DNA from: Cymodocea nodosa
Lineage: Eukaryota > Streptophyta > Magnoliopsida > Alismatales > Cymodoceaceae
Assembly (NCBI GenBank): GCA_036874045.1
Contig: JAZBRI010000004.1
Span: 3,472,001 to 3,536,000, forward strand
Length of the DNA stretch: 64,000 nucleotides
Direction: 5' to 3'
The notes under the pieces are model-generated. The model searched no databases. It saw only the letters and a list, made by a program, of their open reading frames with translations, and was not told the origin of the DNA. Numbering within the stretch: position 1 is the stretch's first letter; every line of letters begins with the position of its first letter. The translations under genes and the position numbers were made by a program. Positions 12,101 through 22,813 of this stretch are shown here, piece after piece.

Positions 12101-15100
12101 TCAGTCAACAAATGATCAAATGAAACAACAGAGCCATTACTCAACTATTGATTCACTGGAAGGATGAAAAGACCCATAATGCCACAAAGGAGGACTATTC
12201 TACAATTGAATCAAGATTTCCAACCTTCTAGCTTGAGGACAAACTACTTTCAACAGAAGGGGAAGTTGATATGGAAGATCCAAAGTACCAATGGGATCAA
12301 CCAATAAATAATGGAAGCTTTCCTTATATAGCCACTGATTGATAAATCTTGTTTATTTAAGGGTTAGTTTATTTAGCAAGTGTGGTTTAAGCCTTATTTA
12401 GTATGTCACATGAGATCCTTATAAATAATGCATTATGATGAATGAATAAATCATCGAAAGGAAAGACACATTTTAAGATAGACTTCTGTCATTCCGAAGA
12501 ACATATTTCTTCACATATTCTCTTTTCCTATCCCTTTCTCCCACAATAGCTCCACTCACTTGTCAACAAGCAACAAGGGAGAAGCAACAATCCAGGTCGA
12601 AAGATACCTGTATCACTAATCTAAAAGTTCTCAAAAGTCTCTGAGGAAAAAATTCTGAGTGACTTCTTAAATTTCACAATGATGAGCTTTACAAAAATCA
12701 ACCACCAAGCAACCAATGGATAACCAAGGAACAAGCAAGAAACATAACACTACTAAAACAAAAATATAGCAAAAGGCTAATTACTAAAATATATTTCAGA
12801 CATCACTCGTAAGTGATAGGTGAAAGCTGTGTGCTTGCTGCTGACTTGAGATGGAAAACTTACCAGCAATGAGAGAAACATATCACCAGTAGCACCACGG
12901 ACTTCAAAACACCCACGACGAGGCTATATGAAGAATATATTCTCTTAGACATTAGTTTGGACAATATAAGGGGAAATAAATCAGGTCATTCCATTTATGT
13001 CAACAAAGGTAGCAAGACATGAAATGTAGATATCCAACTCAACATTGATTGACTGAGTGACAAAATCTTCTCTATATTAGCTTGTGTATTTTTTCTAAAT
13101 TGACCCATGCAGAACTATTCCAATACTTCCCTACTAATGATTTTTTTAGATTCTACAGGTATTTTTTATCGAGTAGGTGCATATGGACTTACTATGATCT
13201 TTTTACACTAATACCATGAATTGTGAGAGTGTATCAATTGTAGTTAACCACAATCAGACAACGCCATAAGCATGTTTCAGTAATATTTCTGCAAAAAAGT
13301 AATGTAAATTTCAGTAATATACTAAGGTGTTTATTTCAGTAATATGTGTGCAGTAATCATGTATATTTCAGTAACATTTGACTAAAAAATATACTCATTT
13401 TTTTTAAAGGAAAGAACTATGAAAAAAAAATTACAACATGGATCCTTGCTAGATGATTTATCAGATCTGACAAGGATCCAATCCGAAATCAATGTGTGAA
13501 ATGTCCAAAGGGCATATAATGCCTGTGTGTCTAGACGCCATCAATAATGTATAGAATATTTATAAAAGCCTTTGACCAAAAGATAAGATTGACTGCTTAA
13601 AGGACAGAAGGTTGAAATTATTAGCCAATCATTTTCACCTTGTACAGTTATAGTGTGGTACAGGAACAGGCCCACATATTGCAGTGCCAAAAAGCATTTA
13701 GAGCAAACTTCACCTACTAAGAGTAAGTTCACATACACAGCACCTGTGTTAACATATAAGGAAGCACATGGAAGATTAATTTCAAGCAAGATAATTACAA
13801 ACAAACTATAAGTCACATATTTATGGATTTCTTCACCCATTGCCTTTTGAATCTAAGATATCCACCTTTAATTTGCGCTCAGGTTAACCCTAGTGAGCAA
13901 AGAGCATACAAATTTTCCTTACAATTTCAGTAGAACTATTTCCGTACACTAGAAGTTGAAATCGCTGAGATTTGCAGTGGGGTTCATCTTCTAGCACTTA
14001 TGTAACCATGTTAATTATTGTGGTGCTAAATTCAGGAGGAACCATCATATGCTGCAGGCTGAAGCTCTGATTTGCAACAAAAAATATCTAGCTATAATCT
14101 ATTCAAAATATATCCAGCTATAATAGAAGCACTTCCCTTGGAGCTTACTACTTGGCACTGGCAAGACAAAAGCATCTACTAAAATTTCAGCATAGCACTA
14201 GAATACATATAGAATGATATACCTTTTCAGGATTTATAATCACATTGATGCCAGACACTTGCTTTTCAAGGCCATCCTTCACCCTTAGAGCTGTTCTTTC
14301 AAAAGATTTGCATTGTTTACTGGTGTGCAACAAAGAGGAAATATGTAAATGATAAAGTACACATTCCAAAGGGGAAATCTATTGTTGAATTAAACAGACA
14401 CCTATAAAAGACGAGACAATAAAATTTCCATCAAGTCTAGCTTGTTCACAGTGTAGAGTTTTTTGTGATTCAACCATAGCAAAACATATGAACAAAAATT
14501 CCTTTATGGGATAAGAATGCAAACAGACACAGCATAAGGCCATAAGCAACATGGACCTGCTTCTGCAGTCAAAAGTGCATGCACATGGTTACATAACTAT
14601 ACTGTTAAGTAAATGAAACTTGTTGACTATATGTATAATTTATGCATCATGCACTTCCATGTTACAAATATAAGTACACCTGAATCAAATTAATCGCTGA
14701 TGGAAGAGCAAGATACTTTCTAGAAACAAAATGAAGTACTTTAAGCTTGTTAAATAGAAAAACAAGTTGGTAACATTTTAAGAGATAAAAGGATGCCCAA
14801 AAAGGAAAAAAGCAAGGGAAAAAAATGAAAAATGGAATATAAATGGCAGAAACACAAGTTGGACTTTGCAAGAACTATTCTTTACAGTCAAAATAAAATT
14901 TTAGATACAATAAAAGACATTTGTATGAAATTTATCAATAAAAAATAAACTACAGACACACAATTTGCAACATTATGAACATTTGAAATATGCTGAGTCG
15001 TTGACACAAATGCATTGATGATCAATTCAAACGAAAAAAGCTCCAAATAGGAACAATGAAATTTTGAACTTTGATCAGATAACGACCAGGATATCAGATA

Positions 15101-15993
15101 TGAACCAGATATAAGTGTATTTATATTACGCTCTATTTTCAAAGTGTAAATAAGGATTCACACATGAAATACAGAAAAAGTGAAACATCCAATAGATGAT
15201 ACGTATCAGTTGTGTAACGTGATCTTGCACCTCTAATGATGGTTCTAGACAGACTCGCCAACTAAGGAAGGACTCAGTAAGAAGGCTGGTGGAGAGAGTA
15301 AGTGTAGGAGAGCGTGTTTGGTGGTGAGAAAGGAGAGAGCACGCAATCTAGAAGAGTGGGTTTTTTCTTTGTTACCAGCACTTAGAAATGCAGTTTTTTC
15401 TTTTTTCTATTCCGAATTCTGTTTTGCTCGTGTTTCGTTTCGATGCAACTGTGCGCTCTCGGCAGTCGGAGCAGAGTCAACTGCTCTTTATGAATGAAAC
15501 CAAATTTTCAAAAAAGAAAAGAACACGCGAGATTCACAGCGCAAGTAAGGAGCATAAATCGTTAGTAAAATGCAAGGAAAAGGATTTACTTCAGGAATGC
15601 AAAGTAAGAGACGGAGGCAGACGAACAAGCAAAAGAGCTAACCCCACTATCAGTATACAATAATTGGAGAGAAAACATGCATGTAAATATATAGTCAAAG
15701 AGTTTTGCTTGTGTAAAACACAAAAGAAAAACTTCATCATCTCACCATGCTTCGATGATGACCTTCTTGTCAAACTCTGAGCTACTCTTTTCACTAACCA
15801 AGGCAACTTTCTCTTCCTGTTCGACCTTGTCTGAGATTACCGCGACTTTTCTCTTCTTAGAAGCAGGACGTGCAGACGGCGGTTGTGTAGCCGCTGCACC
15901 TTTCTTCTCCAACTTTCTGGTCGAGCTTCTCGTCTTCCTCGGTGAAAGCGCGGGAACATCGGTGGGGTTATTGTTCTCCTTCCTCTTCGCCAT
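6189..15993 (-). CDS. Selenoprotein-H-like protein (Cys form, CxxC), four exons, 161 aa
   Basis: The product resembles plant SelH-like (Rdx family) proteins, small nuclear thioredoxin-like proteins thought to act in redox control. Minus-strand exons: 15993-15746, 14319-14223, 12923-12864, 6269-6189. All introns are GT-AG and the coding sum is 486 nt. Residues 1-75 are basic and Lys/Ser-rich, with a KKRK nuclear-localisation-like motif at 47-50. The redox motif C-K-Q-C falls at 83-86, with the first Cys codon split by intron 1. [17 protein letters not shown] and PRRGCFEV, both typical of the family, follow across intron 2. The last exon encodes MKRPFKPMK and a stop. The position where animal SelH carries selenocysteine is Cys here. 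Intron 3 is about 6.6 kb because it contains a gypsy element in the opposite orientation. The start was chosen at MAKRK; an in-frame ATG lies 18 codons upstream. I identified the family from memory, without a search. Confidence 0.85.
6871..7123. mobile_element. Tourist-like MITE, 253 bp, TAA target duplication
   Basis: Direct TAA copies flank the element (6868-6870 and 7124-7126). Its ends are imperfect inverted repeats: AGACTCCTTTGGCAACAATT at the left and, reverse-complemented, GATCTTGTTTGGCTATGATT at the right. The TAA duplication and CnTGTTTGG-like termini fit PIF/Harbinger (Tourist) MITEs. It has no coding capacity and lies in intron 3 of the SelH-like gene. Confidence 0.7.
7385..7756 (+). 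repeat. 5' LTR of the gypsy element
   Basis: 372 bp with TG...CA ends, matching 12267-12615 along its whole length. It keeps a 23-bp stretch (within about 7522-7550) that the 3' LTR lacks. A TATAAATAA-like promoter box lies near 7561. Confidence 0.9.
7760..7770 (+). other. Primer-binding site (initiator tRNA-Met type)
   Basis: TGGTATCAAAG follows the 5' LTR by three bases. It differs at one base from TGGTATCAGAG, the complement of the 3' end of plant initiator tRNA-Met. Confidence 0.8.
8040..9220 (+). pseudogene. Gypsy gag and protease remnants
   Basis: Conceptual pieces in order: a retrotransposon gag domain ([15 protein letters not shown] and [20 protein letters not shown], about 8095-8460); a degraded zinc knuckle ([14 protein letters not shown], about 8696-8740, second Cys changed to Tyr); and a degraded aspartic protease (STRSTHNFL where DTGSTHNFL is expected, about 8922-8948; then [13 protein letters not shown], about 9107-9145). 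In-frame stops and frame changes interrupt all of these. Confidence 0.8.
9545..10700 (+). pseudogene. Gypsy reverse transcriptase and RNase H remnants
   Basis: RT is recognised by [33 protein letters not shown] and the catalytic-site segment [10 protein letters not shown] (about 9930-9960). A TGA near 9776 breaks it. RNase H follows, with [18 protein letters not shown] near 10360-10412 and [19 protein letters not shown] farther on, interrupted by several stops. The order RT-RNase H-integrase places the element in Ty3/gypsy. Confidence 0.88.
10880..12245 (+). pseudogene. Gypsy integrase and chromodomain-like tail remnants
   Basis: The zinc-binding region is seen as [11 protein letters not shown] and CVTYQRC; the catalytic core as [15 protein letters not shown] and [15 protein letters not shown] 76-bp tandem duplication (11334-11409 and 11410-11483) disrupts the segment containing VFTSQF. 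The C-terminal part (11779-12123) includes [18 protein letters not shown] and [12 protein letters not shown]. The tail after 12085 ([11 protein letters not shown], then an [21 protein letters not shown] stretch) resembles a chromodomain. Multiple stops are present. Confidence 0.85.
12253..12266 (+). other. Polypurine tract of the gypsy element
   Basis: ACAGAAGGGGAAGT abuts the TG start of the 3' LTR. This is the expected position and composition for the plus-strand primer. Confidence 0.75.
12267..12615 (+). repeat. 3' LTR of the gypsy element, 23-bp internal deletion
   Basis: 349 bp, starting TGATATGG and ending CTGTATCA like the 5' LTR. Compared with that copy it lacks 23 bp near 12400, where the 5' LTR has two ATGYC copies that could have recombined. 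Confidence 0.9.
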
Positions 15994-16477
15994 CTCCACA
16001 CCTGGCAAAACCAAAGTAGGACACGTCGGGAACAATGGGGGAACCAAGGGAAGGGAGGAGAAACCCTACGAGTTCTCAATGGTGGACGGAGAAATCCCTA
16101 GTCGGAGCAACGTACAGGCCCCCTTCCTCCGTAGTCCATGTCTCTCTCGATAGTCGTGAGTGGAACATTTCCCGCCATTTTTTGATGTTTGAGCCGTTTT
16201 TTTCTTCGCTACAAATAATTGTAATAGCTTTAAAAATCATTCTTATTATGAAAATTATTTTACCAGCTGTACTTTTTATATTCATCTTATGTCTCGTGAA
16301 TTATATAATCTATTTTATTTGATATCACAAATTACATAATTATATCTTATTTTATCATTTTTATTTATTCACAGATGTATCGTTCGCATGGCCTACTCGT
16401 TTGTAGGCATGTTTATTTTATCTTTTCTTTCTTTGTAAATTATATAGATACATCTTAATTTATTTTTAATTTCTTAA
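15994..16477. other. 5' flank of the SelH-like gene
   Basis: The segment next to 15993 is moderately GC-rich and would be the 5' UTR and promoter of the minus-strand SelH-like gene. Beyond about 16200 it becomes AT-rich. I see no gene or clear TATA box. Confidence 0.4.
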
Positions 16478-17269
16478 AGATCTATTTATGTGACCGAGAA
16501 AATGAAAAAGTTAAGAAATAAAAAATCAAAAAATTAAAAAATTAAAAAGTTAAAACGTAAAATTTAAAGATATTTGTGATTACAAAAATTATATAATTTT
16601 TGAAATTTTAATATTATATATTAATGATATTTATAATATTTTATATAATTAAATAATAATATTTAATTAAATAAAAATAAATATTTGTGATTTTAATATT
16701 ATGAAAAAATATTAAATAATTTTTAAATAATTAATATTTTATTATTACTAAAAAATATTAAAATAATTAATAATATAAAAATATTAACAATATATACTTA
16801 AATTATATTAACAATAATAAAATAATATATTATATTAATATACTTTAATTATATCAAAAATATATATGAAGTAATTTTAATTAAAATAATAATATATTAT
16901 ACAAAGTATATTACAAAATAATAATTAAAATAATAATATATTATACAAAGTATATTACAAAATAATAATTAAAATAATATAATACTTTAATTAAATTAAA
17001 TAAAATATTATATTTTAATTATATTAATAATATATATTTTAATTATAATTAATTTTAAATAATAAAATAATTACTTAAACAGAAATAATTTCTTCTTCTT
17101 TTTTAAATTTTTAAATGACAGGAAGTCTAAAAATTTTAAAATCTTTGATCTTTTATATATAAAATAATTAAAAATAAAATTTCAACTTTCTTAGGACACA
17201 AACCATAAAAAGTCAAGAAAACTTTCATAATTTTTTAATTCTTAACTTTTTAGGTGACAAATAGTATCT
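16478..17269. mobile_element. AT-rich MITE-like element, about 790 bp
   Basis: The left end AGATCTATTTATGTGACC is matched by the reverse complement of the right end, AGATACTATTTGTCACC. Both are followed inward by an A-rich run containing AAAGTTAAGAA. The interior is nearly pure A/T with a 41-43-bp tandem duplication (two near-identical blocks around 16887-16970). The ends resemble those of elements at 51087-51744 and 59030-59843, suggesting one family. Confidence 0.5.
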
Positions 17270-17644
17270 AAAAATCTTATAAAAGTATCTTATATTATTG
17301 CGCTCGACCGTGTTTTTATTTTTATTTTTTTCACATAATTTCGTCAATGTTTACTTATTCTTCTAATTTTTATTTTGTTAAATTTATAGAAAACCTTAAA
17401 TTTAAATAGAAAACTTAACGCTGCATCTTTCCTTCCCTGGGGCGGAGCCGAGACGAGGAGATGACCTTCACTTGCTCATCGCACACAGGATGATGCGATT
17501 AAATCTCGAGAGAGAGATGGCTGAACTCAATATTTATCGCCATCCTTGATGAGTCTTCTGAGAGGAGGTGATGGTGATGGTGATGAGAAGAGTTGGGGTA
17601 TCTTTGCGAGCTTGTAATGTGAAGACGAGAGATCTTCTCCAGCC
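17270..17644. other. Upstream region of the VEL pseudogene
   Basis: AT-rich up to about 17420, then a more GC-rich 5'-UTR-like stretch leading to the ATG at 17645. No other feature seen. Confidence 0.4.
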
Positions 17645-20600
17645 ATGGACGCTACGCTTTTCTCTGGTGAGTTGCTTTCTACATTGTCTCTTTTCCTTTC
17701 GGATTCCATTGGATACCAATCCCATCTGGTTTGTCGTTGGAAGAAGAAACCGCGGGGAAAGAGAGATTCCGGACCGATAATAATCGTTTCTTTTGTTGGG
17801 AAATGGAAATGGCGGTTTTCTCTTCTCATTCAGGACCACGCATTGTCTTGTTTCCTTCCCTAGTCCTTATCTGTTGTTCTCCCTTGTTCGAAGGCTGTGC
17901 TTTCCTGGGTTACGTTTGCTGTTTTTCTACCGTTTCTTACCTTAAAATGTTGATATCTTATTAGATCTTTTCGGGCATGAAGAATTTTCTGATATGTGAT
18001 GGTATACACACCTCATTTTTCATGGGTCAGAAAAGTCAACTAATTTCATGAGGTCATCGAATTAGCTAATCTACTCCCATAATCGCGGAGGTCTTTATCT
18101 TGGAAGCAAAAATTTAACCCTTTTTCATATCAGATCTCTTCATCAGCTGCTCATATTTACTCTCACTTCATTGTCGTGAAAAAGAGAGAGGCAACTGCAG
18201 AGAAAATAGAATGAAAATTTACTTGTTAGTTTTATATGTCAAGATGCTGGTTAGTGCATATGTAGCCAGCAACCTCCCTTCACTCACCTGATTTGCATTG
18301 GATCCAAGGTTGCTTTTGAATGTATTTTCACTGGATGGTTCAGTTACCCTTTATGTCAGGGAGTGTTGGACTGTTGAAAAAGTAAGTGTATTGTATTTGA
18401 TTATCATTATGAATAAGTGATATTATTCGAAGTGTTAAACTAAGAGATGATAAATTGAAATGAAAAACTGTGAAGATAGCATTCGTTGAAGATTAAATGT
18501 GAGAAAATAATGTTAGATGTTTGGGTGTATCCAAAGAAACCATTTCATTTAATCTGTCAAGTATTAGTTTGATCCTTTTCATTGTTGTATCATATGTTTT
18601 TCTTAGAATGGTTTGTCCATCCATCGTTGTAATTATTTGATGAATCAACGGAAGCAACCTTGTCACTTCAGAACTAGTTTGCAGTCCATCTGTCTGCACA
18701 AAACTCAGTGTCAAGGAGAAGAGGGAATTTGTTCGTGAATTGTCAAAATGGTGATTTAGGAATGGTTTACACATGGAGCAGAAAAGAACTCTTAGTGGTT
18801 TGACGTACAGTGATGGGCAAAGAAAGGAAATATACTGGATCAACAAAGCAAAGACAAATCGGTCAACTTCTCAAAATAGCTTTAGAGAGAAAAAAAATTA
18901 TGACACATAAGGAGGAGATTGACTCAACATCACATCAGTCACCTACAATTTCCCAATCCTCTTCCAAAAGAAAAAGGAAGACTGATCATCTTTCATGCCT
19001 TCCTGATAGAACTAACTACATTATAGCAAGTGACAATGAGGAAGGAAATAATAGACTGATATATTGTAGAAATATAGCCTGTAGAGCTTCTTTGAGTCTC
19101 TAAGATACTTTCTGTAGGCGTTGTTCATGCTGTATCTGCTACCCTTATGATAATAATAAAGATCCTAGCCTCTGGTTGGTTTGTAGTTCCGAACCTCCAT
19201 CTCAGGGTGATTCATGTGGCTTGACATGCCATCTTGAATGTGCTATTAATCATGAAAGAGCTGGCGTTACAAAGAGCATACATGTTCATAGACTAGATGG
19301 GAACTTCTATGGTGTCTCATGTGGAAAAGTAAATGATTTGTTCAGGTAATCATTACTGGAGAAAATTTTGTTAATTAATGTTTAGCCTTGAATATTAACA
19401 CCAGACTCAGTGGATATTGTACATAATCACTATTTCTTTGTACTATTGGCAACACAATTTCTGCTTTCTACTTGTTCAAATGGTGTGGTTCTATTACCCT
19501 GTCACAGTGGGAGTCACCAATGTAAGACCACGTCTTCTCTTTTTTCTTTAGAAACTGGAAGAAGCAGCTCTTGATTTCTAAGGATGCAAGAAGAGTGGAT
19601 ATACTCTGTCATCACATTTCTTTAAGCCACAAGCTTCTTGATGGAAGTCAGAAGTATAAAATGTTGCATCAGATTGTTGACGACGAAATGAAGAGACTAA
19701 GGAGTAAAGTAGGTTGTCTAAATTCTTTACCAACAGGGATGGCTCGTGGCATTATTAATAGCCTTTCTTCTGGTACCGAAGACCAAAAACTTTGCGTCCA
19801 TACTGTAGAGTTACTGAATACCATGTTTCCAGTAGAATCTGGCTTGGCACCTGCATCTACCTTCTCAAGTGAGTTCCTCTTGAACCAGAATTCACCACGA
19901 ACAATCTGAAATTGCTCCATACTTCCCATTAATTTAGTATTGATGGATTAAATCCTTGTGCAGGATCGAGTTTGGTTTTAGTAACTTTGAATAGATTTGA
20001 AGATGTAAGTTCAGAATCTGTCGCTGTACTTTTGGATTATGAAGACAGCACACCATCTGAAGTGGTGGGTTACAAGTTGTGGCATCGATGAGCAAGTGCA
20101 ACAGGCTATCCGGCTGAACCAACTTGTATTTTGGTTAAACCGAATAGAAAATTTATTATATCGGTACTGGTTCCTGCTATGAATTGTTTAGTTAAAGTTA
20201 TTGCCTTCGGCAACGAAAAGGAATTAGGGAGGTAGGAAGCTGGAGTGACCCAAACTCAATTGTGGAAGTCCAAAAACAAACAGCAGTGCTCTTTCTATCC
20301 CTTCCAGGAGGAGAATCCAACACCGCAGCCTGTGGGAACCCGAGCAAGTTGCCAGAAGAATACCTTGGGCAGTTTGATCAGCCAGAAATTCCTGATGGAG
20401 AAATATGTACCAATGGCAAAGAAACCAACCATTCCCAAACGATACTAGAAGGAGACCCTGTGTGTTCTCTTTCTGCATTAGATGAAGAACCAAATGGAAC
20501 AATTAAGGCTGTTGTCCATGGTGAGTGCATAAGTTTGATTGATCAGGATTGTCTACGTGATACTTCCCATGAGTTTGACAATGGATTGAATCCTGCCCAT

Positions 20601-21085
20601 GTAAACAAAATGACATTAGTCAAGCATGGGCAATGTGACTCCGCTTTGCCCACTTCTCTCTCCTAGCTAGAAGTTTATAAGGGTGGTAGTGGAAGAGGTT
20701 GTAGGGTGAAATCAGGTAGCAGTGGACACAAGGGCTGGTAGCCGAAGCCAGTTAAGGGTCTGGAGGCTGGAAATTATCTAAAAAAAAGGGTCAGCCAATA
20801 GGAGAAGAAATGGTTATCAGGAATGCTGCACTGGATCGAGACTGAATATTCTGTGAAGGTTATCAGATAGTTGGAATGCGAGGGGCATATGAAACCACCA
20901 ACTTTAAGGTGAAATTCTTGACTTGGCTAAGCTAGCGAGCAACTCTGCAGGAGAGGAAGGTGGTCTGTGTGATCAACGACCCCACAAGCCTTGCCGGGCA
21001 GTTTATCGATATCTTTTCCAAAGGTATCAACGGCAAGAGGCCTCTGGTGTTGCCCAGAGGCTTATGCATGAAGCTCTGGCACTGA
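17645..21085 (+). pseudogene. VIN3-like/VEL protein (PHD-FNIII-VID), broken copy
   Basis: VEL proteins are PRC2 accessory factors that silence genes such as flowering repressors. A possible first exon, MDATLFSG, lies at 17645-17666 with a GT donor. The body shows KREFVRELSKW (about 18720), WSRKELL, MGKERKYTGSTKQR (18813), KRKRKTDH, then the atypical PHD finger ([40 protein letters not shown]) to 19345. Further exons 19552-19868 (RRVDILCHHISLSHKLL) and from 19964 carry the FNIII region (VVGYKLWHR). The VID end (TEYSVKVIR, ... PRGLCMKLWH, stop 21083-21085) is also present. Inactivating changes: TAA at 19101 inside the PHD finger, TGA at 20089, TAG at 20233, a frame break near 18745, and several frame breaks in 20690-20960. 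Because exons and introns are retained, this is a decayed gene and not a processed copy. Confidence 0.88.
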
Positions 21086-21886
21086 TTCTGTAGGAAAATT
21101 TTCAATTTTGTGGGTGTTTGCATTACAATTCATCCATTATTTGATGTTTCAGCAATTGCTAATTCTGATTATGATTATAGGATGGAAACACTGAAGTCTT
21201 GGTTCTCCAAGAAAGAATTGCTTAATTTATGTTTTGACTTGTGTTGCACAAGTGTTGGTTTGACACTGATTATTTATATTCTGTTCATAACATATTTAAT
21301 AAAAATGAAATATTTAATACTTTTTTACAAGAGTGAACCGTTACCATATCAGAATACTTGTATCACATAAAATGTAATTCACGACAAAATTCATTCATAA
21401 CTTGATTTAATAAGACTGGACTAGTTAATCTTTTTTCAAGTATGCATATAGCACAAGTATTACACAATCATACCTGTGTGATACAGTCATATGATTGTGT
21501 CATCTGAACCAGAAATGCCAACTCCGCATATACTCGTGTAGACCCTGTGTTCTGATCTAAAGCTTCTTCTCCAACAGACCTAAAATAATCTTCTTCAAAC
21601 GTAAACCAAGTTTAACTGAGAAGAGAGCCTGAAGTTAAATTCTGAAAATACCTCATATGATTTTACAAAAGTAAATAAATAAATTCAAGATAAAGATCAC
21701 GAGGAATGAAGGAAAGAAATAATCGTCGAACTTTGCTGTGGCCACCCCTACCACCATTGACCTCTTCTGTGTTCTCACTTCTGCCAATTCATTCTAAATT
21801 TTATTTACATATCGAAATAAAAGGGATTAAATTTTATCAAAACATATGAATTAAAATCAACAACACTTGATTCACAGAAAATAATT
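21086..21886. other. 3' flank of the VEL pseudogene up to a truncated LTR
   Basis: AT-rich sequence likely derived from the former 3' UTR and downstream region. Homology to the copia LTR starts abruptly at 21887; nothing in this stretch resembles the missing 1.18 kb of that LTR. Confidence 0.4.
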
Positions 21887-22316
21887 TCACGTGATACAAT
21901 ACAACATTCGTAACTTATAATTTCACCACGTGTATAACACTAACTTAACGAGTTCGTCTCTTCTTTTACTCACTAACTTAACGAATTATCACGTGACCTA
22001 TTTTAACCTTTAAGCCTCTAACTTAACGAGTTCTCACGTGACCTCTATACAAACAAAACTCTAACTTAACAAGTTGTCTAAACGTACACTGTTCATGATA
22101 CAGAAGATATAACATTAAAACATATCATGTTTTTCAATAAAAACACACATTAACTTAACGTTTAGGTAAATGAGAAATTAATGCAACGAAACAACTAGTT
22201 ATTAACTTCAGATCCAATACAGACAAGTATTTTAATTTCTTTTCACAAGCAATAGTAATTGAGCAAATATGATTATTTTCATTCAACACATATCATCAAA
22301 ACAAAAATACTCAACA
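21887..22316 (-). repeat. Truncated 3' LTR (first 430 bp only)
   Basis: Reading the minus strand from 22316 it starts TGTTGAGTATT and aligns with the 5' LTR from 35675 down to about 35211, lacking a 38-39-bp stretch near 22235. The remaining roughly 1.15 kb, including the expected ...CCTACA end, is absent. Confidence 0.88.
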
Positions 22317-22331
22317 ATCTCCCCCTTTTTT
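22317..22331 (-). other. Polypurine tract of the copia element
   Basis: On the minus strand AAAAAAGGGGGAGAT directly precedes the TGTTGA of the 3' LTR. Similar tracts occur at 22624-22637 and 25598-25608. Confidence 0.85.
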
Positions 22332-22813
22332 ACGATGACAAAATCATATTAAATCAATTATGAAATATGTTTAACTCAACAAAGCACCTTCGTTGGGTTA
22401 ACTTTTAATTCAACAAACTTGTTTGTTGACTTAAGTTCACTTAAGCTTATTTCTATTGTTTGTGTAAATTTTACCTCTCAGAACTAAAACTCTCAGATGT
22501 CAATAATTATATAAGTATCAGTTTTCTAATTATCATCTATCAGATTACAATAACCATTTAAATAGCATCTCCTTTTATAATATATATATGCAATTAAGAT
22601 CATAATCATCTTTTTATAATATTTCTCCCCTTTTTTATCATTAATCAAAAAGATAATTACAGAGAATATATATATGTATATAAGAGAATTACAACAACGA
22701 TTTCTGTAAACAAGAATAATAATTGAACACATTTACATAAAAATGTATTGTTCAATCAAATCAAACAAGTAATACAAACATTACATTTTGTATTCAGAAA
22801 CAAACAAAAACAG

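Larger units (their letters stand above)
7385..12615 (+). mobile_element. Ty3/gypsy chromovirus-type LTR retrotransposon, degenerate
   Basis: This is an element with both LTRs, inserted in intron 3 of the SelH-like gene and antisense to it. LTRs are at 7385-7756 (372 bp) and 12267-12615 (349 bp), each beginning TGATA and ending TATCA. A primer-binding site like initiator tRNA-Met and a polypurine tract are present. The protein order is gag, protease, RT, RNase H, integrase, then a chromodomain-like tail, which is the gypsy order. By hand count the LTRs differ at roughly 35 of about 349 aligned bases, mostly transitions, so the insertion is old. The flanking 5-mers are ccgat and ctaat, which match if a CpG has decayed on both strands. 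Many stops and frameshifts show it is not autonomous. Confidence 0.93.

Noticed and set aside
14187-14369. Minus-strand 60-aa frame as a small protein
   Set aside because: Only its middle is SelH-like exon 2; the ends are intron sequence.
15755-16153. Plus-strand 132-aa reading frame
   Set aside because: It is antisense to SelH-like exon 1 and has no family resemblance.
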